A DNA stretch of 64,000 nucleotides from a virus, in IMG/VR virus record IMGVR_UViG_3300007735_000793, positions 1 to 64,000 of that record. One strand, given 5' to 3'. The notes under the pieces were generated by a model. The model was not told where the DNA came from. It ran no database searches and saw nothing but the letters and a program-made list of their open reading frames with translations. Position numbers and translations under genes: made by a program. This document shows, one piece after another, positions 59,012 to 64,000 of this stretch (position 1 is the stretch's first letter; every line of letters starts with the position of its first letter).

Positions 59012-62000
59012 CTATAAGTATTTTATAGAAGAAAAAGAGTTTATTTTGTTTATATCAATAATTTCATCCACCATATCCCGCGTTTTATCTATGTGTGATA
59101 TTGTGATAATAAAATCAAATTGGGTTTTTAAATAATCAAATAGTAAATACAAAGAATTGAAGTTATCAGTATCCAGCGAACCAAACCCCTCATCAATAGC
59201 AATAAAGTTTGGTCGAGGTAAGTTAGATACATTGATTAAAGCAGTTCTAATTGCAATTGAACTTACAAACTTTTCCATACCACTTGTCAACTCCAATGGC
59301 CAATACTTATCATCACCATAACAAATATAGGAATTGATGTTTTTACCATCAGTATCTAATATAATCTGAAAATCAGTAATAGGTTGTAATATGTTGTTTA
59401 TTTCCACCTCCAATTTTGGTAGTATCTCCGATATCAACCCATATGGTATACCATCTCGCTTAACCGCTGATAAGTAATACTCATACCCCATATATTTTAA
59501 TTCCATCACAGACAGCTTTTGAATAGAGGTATTTACATTTTGAATGGTGTTTTGCTGAACCTTTAACTCACCCATTAGGTTTATAAGATTGTTTGTTATT
59601 TCTTTGAATTCACGCTCCAACTTACTCCTATCGGATTTTAATGATGTTATTTCATCATTTAATTTTTTGTTTAATTCCAACGATTTCTCTTGCTTTTTAG
59701 CCAATTCAATTTTATGGGTTATCTTATCATACTTTGATTGTAAATCGATATAATCACTTCGAAAATCGGTTACTTGGGAAATCAACGAATAATACTTTCG
59801 GTTTACCTGCTCTTCCTTTTCTTTAACCTGATTTACTTTATCCAAATCAGATTTAACATTATACCCACTTTGCTCCAATTTCAAATTATCCACTTCCGCA
59901 TTTAATTGTTTTATTTTTTGCTCAATATCCACAATCTTTGCCTCTAATTGAAGGCTTTGTTTAGCAAATGGGGTATTTTTGTTTTTAACGCAATGTTCAC
60001 AATTATCATCATAAGTAAAACAACCAATACCATCCAAATGCTTTTTGTTGTGTGATAGTTCTAACTCTAATTTTGTAATTGTGTTTTTAGCTAGTGTTAT
60101 ATCCCTTTCCAATGATTGAAACTTAAAATCTTTTTGTTTTAATTCTTCCAAATTGTATTGGGTGTAAAACTCTGCAATTCGGGTGCGTTTTTCCTCTAAA
60201 GGTGATATCTGCTCTTCAATATCTCTGATGGAAATACTAACCGATTTAACATCTCTATTGCAATTATCCAACTCACGCCGTAAACTATCTAAATCCAACG
60301 AATTATCAACAACAACCAATTTAGTTGCTTTATCTTCAATCTTTTGGGTTATATCTGATATCTTATCACCCCACTCCAACTTATTGCTTTCTAATGTAGC
60401 AATAGAGCCGGTTATGGATTGAACGGCTAATTCAGCATTCGCCAATTTGGTAGGAAAGTCCTGCCCCTTATATTCTTTCAATAAGGTTGATAATTCTTTT
60501 ATTTCCTCACTTGCTACCGAATACAATTGTTCAAAAACATCCATATCCAAAAATTGCGCAAGTAACTCTTTCCGTTCCTTTTGCGATTTATCAATAAACC
60601 CACTATTGTTGAATTGCGTTGATAGCGCCGTCAATATAAAATCATCATATGTCCCAACATATTGTCTGATAACGGAATTAGTATCACGCCTTTCATCACC
60701 ATTCAAACTTTGATTGTTACCTTCCTCATCTATATAGTAAAATTGAGTATCAACCTTTACTGCCCCCTTTTTTGATTTAGTTGCGCTTCTTTCAATTACA
60801 TAATCCAACCCATTTAACTCAAAAGTAAACTTGCAATAAAAATCCTTTTTTGAGTAATTCATCACATCCCCCGCTTTTGATGTGCGGGAACATTTATCAA
60901 AGATGCAAAAAGCAAGGGAGTCCCATAAAGAGGATTTACCACTGGCATTCGGTGCGAACACACCATATGCTCCTTTCATATTTTGAAAGTTTATATAATT
61001 ATCCTCACCATAAGAAAACATATTGGAAAACTCAAAACTCTTTGGTATCCAAACTGAATTACGAACCCCATATGGATTTACTATCTTTGTATTTATATCA
61101 GCGTTTATGCCTTTAACAACTTCAATGGTTTCCTCATCCACTCCAAACTTCGATGTTAGATAATCTATCAATAATTTGTTTTGAAACCCAACATCCCGTA
61201 CATTTTGTAAAATAATTTGTTGTGAGTGCCCACCACCCAAATTAGAAATAACCTTTTGAATACTTAACTCTTCAACCTTATACTTCTTTTTTAGACCTGA
61301 TATAACCTTGTTTAGCTGCGATGTTTGAGTTTCTTTCACCCGTAATCTTAATCTTGGTTTTGGTGGTATGTAATTATCAGATATAATCTTACCATCTTCA
61401 ACATCTACCGTAGCATACCCATAATCATTATGTATTGTAACAAATTGCGATGTTTTACTATCCACATCCCACACTAAAATACCATGATGAGGGTAAACTG
61501 CTTCTGAATGGTTTTGGACAATTAACGAACCAGGATACTTCACAGTATCCACACCAGCAACCGAATTATTGGGAACATGAATATCACCCAAAAGAGTTAA
61601 ATCATATTCTGAAAAACTCATAGTTGTTACATTCTTATTATCAATAACAAATCCATGCTCCGTTTGTATTCCATCAACAGCACCATGATAAAGAGCAATC
61701 TTTGTTAGATTGTTATTGGGTGGTGATGGAAATCCCTTATCACTATCAAAAACCGATTTGTGGGTGAATGAAATATCACCATAAATGAACTCAACAGTAT
61801 CTTTGTAGTAGTATAAGTTTGGATGATTTAATGCGTTTACAATTGGTGTAAGAGCATCTAATCGAGTTGGATTATTTAGGTTAGCATCGTGATTGCCGGG
61901 AATTAAAATAGTTGGTAAAATATCGGAAAGCGATTTTAAGAAGTTTTGGGTCATGTCCACAACCTCCGGTGTCATATCCGTTTTAGCATGAACAATATCA

Positions 62001-62146
62001 CCTGCTAACACAATTATAGAACTCTCATCCTTTTCTGATTTTATGTAATCATACAATCTATTAAAGACCTCAATATACTCTTTATGCCGTTTCAAGTTTC
62101 TGATATGAACATCAGCTATATGAAATATTTTCTTTATTTGTTTCAT
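59012..62146 (-). CDS. Single-chain Mre11-Rad50 type nuclease/ATPase (T4 gp47 + gp46 fusion)
   Basis: 1044 residues. Residues 1-~350 are a calcineurin-type phosphoesterase: IADVHI, IIVLAGDIVH, LIPGNHDAN, ALYHGAVDG and LLGDIHVPN give all the metal ligands. From ~375 the Rad50/SMC ATPase begins: Walker A GVFAPNASGKSSLW (~400), long coiled coils, zinc hook DDNCEHCVKN (~715), signature LTSGMEKFVSSIAIR (~955) and Walker B NFIAIDEGFGSLD (~985). In T4 these are separate gp47 and gp46, which resect DNA ends for recombination-dependent replication and degrade host DNA. Here one frame encodes both with no internal stop. Confidence 0.93.
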   Translation of the reverse strand: MKQIKKIFHIADVHIRNLKRHKEYIEVFNRLYDYIKSEKDESSIIVLAGDIVHAKTDMTPEVVDMTQNFLKSLSDILPTILIPGNHDANLNNPTRLDALTPIVNALNHPNLYYYKDTVEFIYGDISFTHKSVFDSDKGFPSPPNNNLTKIALYHGAVDGIQTEHGFVIDNKNVTTMSFSEYDLTLLGDIHVPNNSVAGVDTVKYPGSLIVQNHSEAVYPHHGILVWDVDSKTSQFVTIHNDYGYATVDVEDGKIISDNYIPPKPRLRLRVKETQTSQLNKVISGLKKKYKVEELSIQKVISNLGGGHSQQIILQNVRDVGFQNKLLIDYLTSKFGVDEETIEVVKGINADINTKIVNPYGVRNSVWIPKSFEFSNMFSYGEDNYINFQNMKGAYGVFAPNASGKSSLWDSLAFCIFDKCSRTSKAGDVMNYSKKDFYCKFTFELNGLDYVIERSATKSKKGAVKVDTQFYYIDEEGNNQSLNGDERRDTNSVIRQYVGTYDDFILTALSTQFNNSGFIDKSQKERKELLAQFLDMDVFEQLYSVASEEIKELSTLLKEYKGQDFPTKLANAELAVQSITGSIATLESNKLEWGDKISDITQKIEDKATKLVVVDNSLDLDSLRRELDNCNRDVKSVSISIRDIEEQISPLEEKRTRIAEFYTQYNLEELKQKDFKFQSLERDITLAKNTITKLELELSHNKKHLDGIGCFTYDDNCEHCVKNKNTPFAKQSLQLEAKIVDIEQKIKQLNAEVDNLKLEQSGYNVKSDLDKVNQVKEKEEQVNRKYYSLISQVTDFRSDYIDLQSKYDKITHKIELAKKQEKSLELNKKLNDEITSLKSDRSKLEREFKEITNNLINLMGELKVQQNTIQNVNTSIQKLSVMELKYMGYEYYLSAVKRDGIPYGLISEILPKLEVEINNILQPITDFQIILDTDGKNINSYICYGDDKYWPLELTSGMEKFVSSIAIRTALINVSNLPRPNFIAIDEGFGSLDTDNFNSLYLLFDYLKTQFDFIITISHIDKTRDMVDEIIDINKINSFSSIKYL

Positions 62147-63081
62147 TTCACCCCAAACATTTTATACTCCACCAAACTTAAAAAATTCAACGAAGGTGTG
62201 TCATATATCATTGTATTTATCTTATCATACCCCACTTCAGAGGCATCCCCCCTATCTAACCTAACCATATGAGTTGTTATACCATAATTCATCAACTTTT
62301 CACATATATCAATTCCGGCTCTTAAAGCATCCGAATCCAAACAAACATATACTTTGGAAACACTCTTACTAACCAATTTGCTTTCTAATTTTTGGGGTAT
62401 GGTTTTACCAAATAATGGTATGGCATTCCTACGAATGGTAATAGCATCAAAAACACCCTCACACAAAACAATCGGTTCTTTCCAATTAACAAACAACTCA
62501 AACCCAATAACATCTTTCGATACCTTTGGATTTTTGTATTTCATAGGCCCATCATAAATTGCTCTACTAACAAAATAGTTTAATACCCCCTCACTATCAT
62601 ATGAAGGTATGATAATCCGATTACTATACTCACCATCCTCACAATACCCAATATTGTATTTCACAATATCGCCCGGTCTAATACCTCTATTCAAAACATA
62701 GTTAATAGCGTGTAAATATGTTGGTGATTTTCTACTTTCCCACAAGGGTAAAAATTCTTCCGGCAATTGAAGTAGGGGTGTATATGTTGGCTGAACATCC
62801 GTTTGGGGTGTATACCTTTTAACATTTTTGAAAATAGAGTTATACTCATCCCATATTTGAGGAGATACATTCAGCTTTTTAAATAATGAACGAATTGTTT
62901 TTCCCTTTGCATCAGATATCCAACAATGCCATGGGTTATCACCACCCATTTTTACATTTATCTCAAGCTTTGGTTTGTAATGTTCCGCAAATGGAGAGTA
63001 AAAAGCATAATTATCCCCAGTGGTTTTTTTACTTTTACCCAAAACTCGTTCCAATAACTCAACTAATCTTTCTTCTGCCAT
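62143..63081 (-). CDS. gp61: DNA primase (gp61-like)
   Basis: 312 residues. The N-terminal domain has HYKPKLEINVKMGGDNPWHC then WISDAKGKTIRSLFKKL, the T4-type phage primase zinc-domain framework, but only one of the usual zinc Cys is present. The Toprim core is PIVLCEGVFDAITIRRNAIP (Glu near 206) and VYVCLDSDALRAG (DxD near 247). It makes RNA primers for lagging-strand synthesis with the gp41-type helicase, which is not in the window. Its stop overlaps the nuclease fusion's ATG (ATGA), suggesting coupled translation. Confidence 0.88.
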   Translation of the reverse strand: MAEERLVELLERVLGKSKKTTGDNYAFYSPFAEHYKPKLEINVKMGGDNPWHCWISDAKGKTIRSLFKKLNVSPQIWDEYNSIFKNVKRYTPQTDVQPTYTPLLQLPEEFLPLWESRKSPTYLHAINYVLNRGIRPGDIVKYNIGYCEDGEYSNRIIIPSYDSEGVLNYFVSRAIYDGPMKYKNPKVSKDVIGFELFVNWKEPIVLCEGVFDAITIRRNAIPLFGKTIPQKLESKLVSKSVSKVYVCLDSDALRAGIDICEKLMNYGITTHMVRLDRGDASEVGYDKINTMIYDTPSLNFLSLVEYKMFGVK

Positions 63082-63673
63082 GTCTTAAATCGTAAGTATA
63101 AATATGTTTTGGTAAGTTAGTAATTATTTTTATGTTTTTATCCCCCTCCTTATATCGCCGGTTTATCTCAACCCCATATGGTCTATCCAACATAGAAAGC
63201 GTTCTGATGTGAAATGATTTACCATCTACCTCCAACGATTTTGAAGGTGATGTTTCACCCAAATAATTGAAATTGGAAGCGCGATAGATAACCCCACTAT
63301 GCCCCTGATTTTGGTCTGCATAACTTATTACATACTCCCAATCCGTATTTTTCTTTAACCACTTAATTGTTTTAGATATGAAATACGATTCAGCATTCTT
63401 TGGTGTATCATCCACTAAACACAACCTCCGCAATTCCAAAACCTTATTGGGGTTTGATGGATGATATGTCTGCCCAGCAGATGGGCCGGCAGGACGAGTG
63501 TAAATACAAACTCCAATTATTTGAGGCATTCCAAAGTTTCCATCCCTAAGTAAAATAAAAGCATGTTTTGTTTGTATATTCACATAATCGGAATAATGCC
63601 ATTTTTTCAAAAAAGCACGAACATTATCATTAAATGTGGTATGTTCTACTTTATATGCCTTTACTAATCCCAT
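63059..63673 (-). CDS. Mom-like DNA modification (GNAT-fold) protein
   Basis: About 204 residues from MGLVKAYKVEHTTFN. An ATG at 63685 is also possible; one at 63799 would overlap the upstream gene by ~100 bases. Signature segments: NVRAFLKKWHYSDYV, IIGVCIYTRPAGPSAG, VLELRRLCLVDDTPKNAES and SYADQNQGHSGVIYRASNF. These match the Mu Mom-like family, which adds a carbamoylmethyl-type group to adenine in phage DNA and blocks restriction. Whether this member makes the same modification is unknown. It overlaps the primase start by 23 bases. Confidence 0.75.
   Translation of the reverse strand: MGLVKAYKVEHTTFNDNVRAFLKKWHYSDYVNIQTKHAFILLRDGNFGMPQIIGVCIYTRPAGPSAGQTYHPSNPNKVLELRRLCLVDDTPKNAESYFISKTIKWLKKNTDWEYVISYADQNQGHSGVIYRASNFNYLGETSPSKSLEVDGKSFHIRTLSMLDRPYGVEINRRYKEGDKNIKIITNLPKHIYTYDLRHGRRKIS
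63097..63104 (-). promoter_or_regulatory. Candidate phage promoter element TATTTATA
   Basis: 15 bases before the primase start but inside the 3' end of the Mom-like gene, so it is less certain than the intergenic copies. Confidence 0.3.
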
Positions 63674-63701
63674 AATACCCAACATACAAAATAAAAGTGA
63701 A

Positions 63702-64000
63702 TTATCCAAACAAAAATGTTTTGGGTTCTTCTGATACCCATTCCAATGGTATCTCTTTTGCAGCCCACTTAAATCCATTTTTATCGGCCCACATTCCATA
63801 TGTAGTTTTTGAGTTTTTTGCTAATTTTGCGTTGGGGTTCTGAAACACAAATCTAATATCTAATTCCGGTTTTTGATTTTGTATCAATAAATGCTTTTTT
63901 CTGTCTGATAAAGTAAACCTACCCTTTGTTTCTATGAAAATACCATTAGGTAATCTAAAATCAGGCTTATATGTGTGATTGGTCGCAGGCTTGGTATATC
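63702..64000 (-). CDS. Endonuclease I / Holliday-junction nuclease-like protein, 5' end outside window
   Basis: The frame is open to the right edge. About 98 C-terminal codons are visible, reading from YTKPATNHTYKPDFRLPNG. PDFRLPNGIFIETKGRF is a PD-(D/E)xK core (Asp, then Glu-x-Lys), as in T7 endonuclease I (TPDFLLNNGIFVEVKG). It continues SDRKKHLLIQNQKPELDIRF and ends LEWVSEEPKTFLFG. Such enzymes cleave branched DNA and may resolve recombination intermediates before packaging. They are common in T4-type aquatic phages. Confidence 0.85.
   Translation of the reverse strand, partial: YTKPATNHTYKPDFRLPNGIFIETKGRFTLSDRKKHLLIQNQKPELDIRFVFQNPNAKLAKNSKTTYGMWADKNGFKWAAKEIPLEWVSEEPKTFLFG

Noticed and set aside
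1-64000. tRNA genes
   Set aside because: Coding density is nearly complete and the gaps are too short. I saw no cloverleaf with a TTCRA arm.

Overview
The window is part of the genome of a T4-type contractile-tailed phage (myovirus), GC-poor and almost fully coding. Every gene I accept lies on the minus strand, so transcription runs from 64000 toward 1. Most genes overlap or are separated by a few bases. No gap exceeds 150 bases and I see no tRNA gene. The host is probably a member of the Bacteroidota, possibly aquatic. This is inferred from the dockerin-type modules of the 'TPMTNTTV...KPWGGV' kind, the GIGTTTPT-repeat fibres and the A/T-rich leaders. It is not proven.

Layout in transcription order. 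64000-59012 is a DNA metabolism block: an endonuclease I-like nuclease (partial), a Mom-like DNA modification protein, a gp61-like primase and a single-chain Mre11-Rad50 (T4 gp47+gp46) fusion. 58995-35775 is about 23 kb of adhesin and tail-fibre genes with GIGTTTPT repeats, YadA-like SHAEG repeats, a beta-propeller, dockerin-like domains and cohesin-like domains. 35764-26436 holds accessory genes: a nucleotidyltransferase/ligase-like protein split by an intein, small conserved phage proteins, a protein carrying a contiguous intein, a cupin, a glycosyltransferase-like protein and a membrane-anchored protein. 26436-13355 is the head module: large terminase (split by an intein, with a homing endonuclease gene between the halves), portal gp20, prohead protease gp21, internal head proteins, a ribosomal protein S21 homologue, scaffold gp22 and major capsid gp23, closed by a strong terminator. 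13269-1 holds PhoH, a 1437-residue fibre, three LamG-like lectins, the neck proteins gp13-gp14-gp15 and the tail sheath gp18, which runs off the left edge.

The points most worth a second look are: (1) three inteins of three different architectures within 8 kb, two of them split, sitting in terminase, in the KxDG motif of a ligase-like enzyme and in a conserved YPSAYANAW motif; (2) cohesin-like and dockerin-like modules on separate fibre proteins, which suggests non-covalent, exchangeable fibre assembly; (3) a recurrent minus-strand TATTTAT(A/T) motif ahead of many genes, a likely phage promoter and the reverse complement of the T4 late promoter octamer; (4) a family of internal head proteins built from short modules separated by predicted gp21 cleavage sites.
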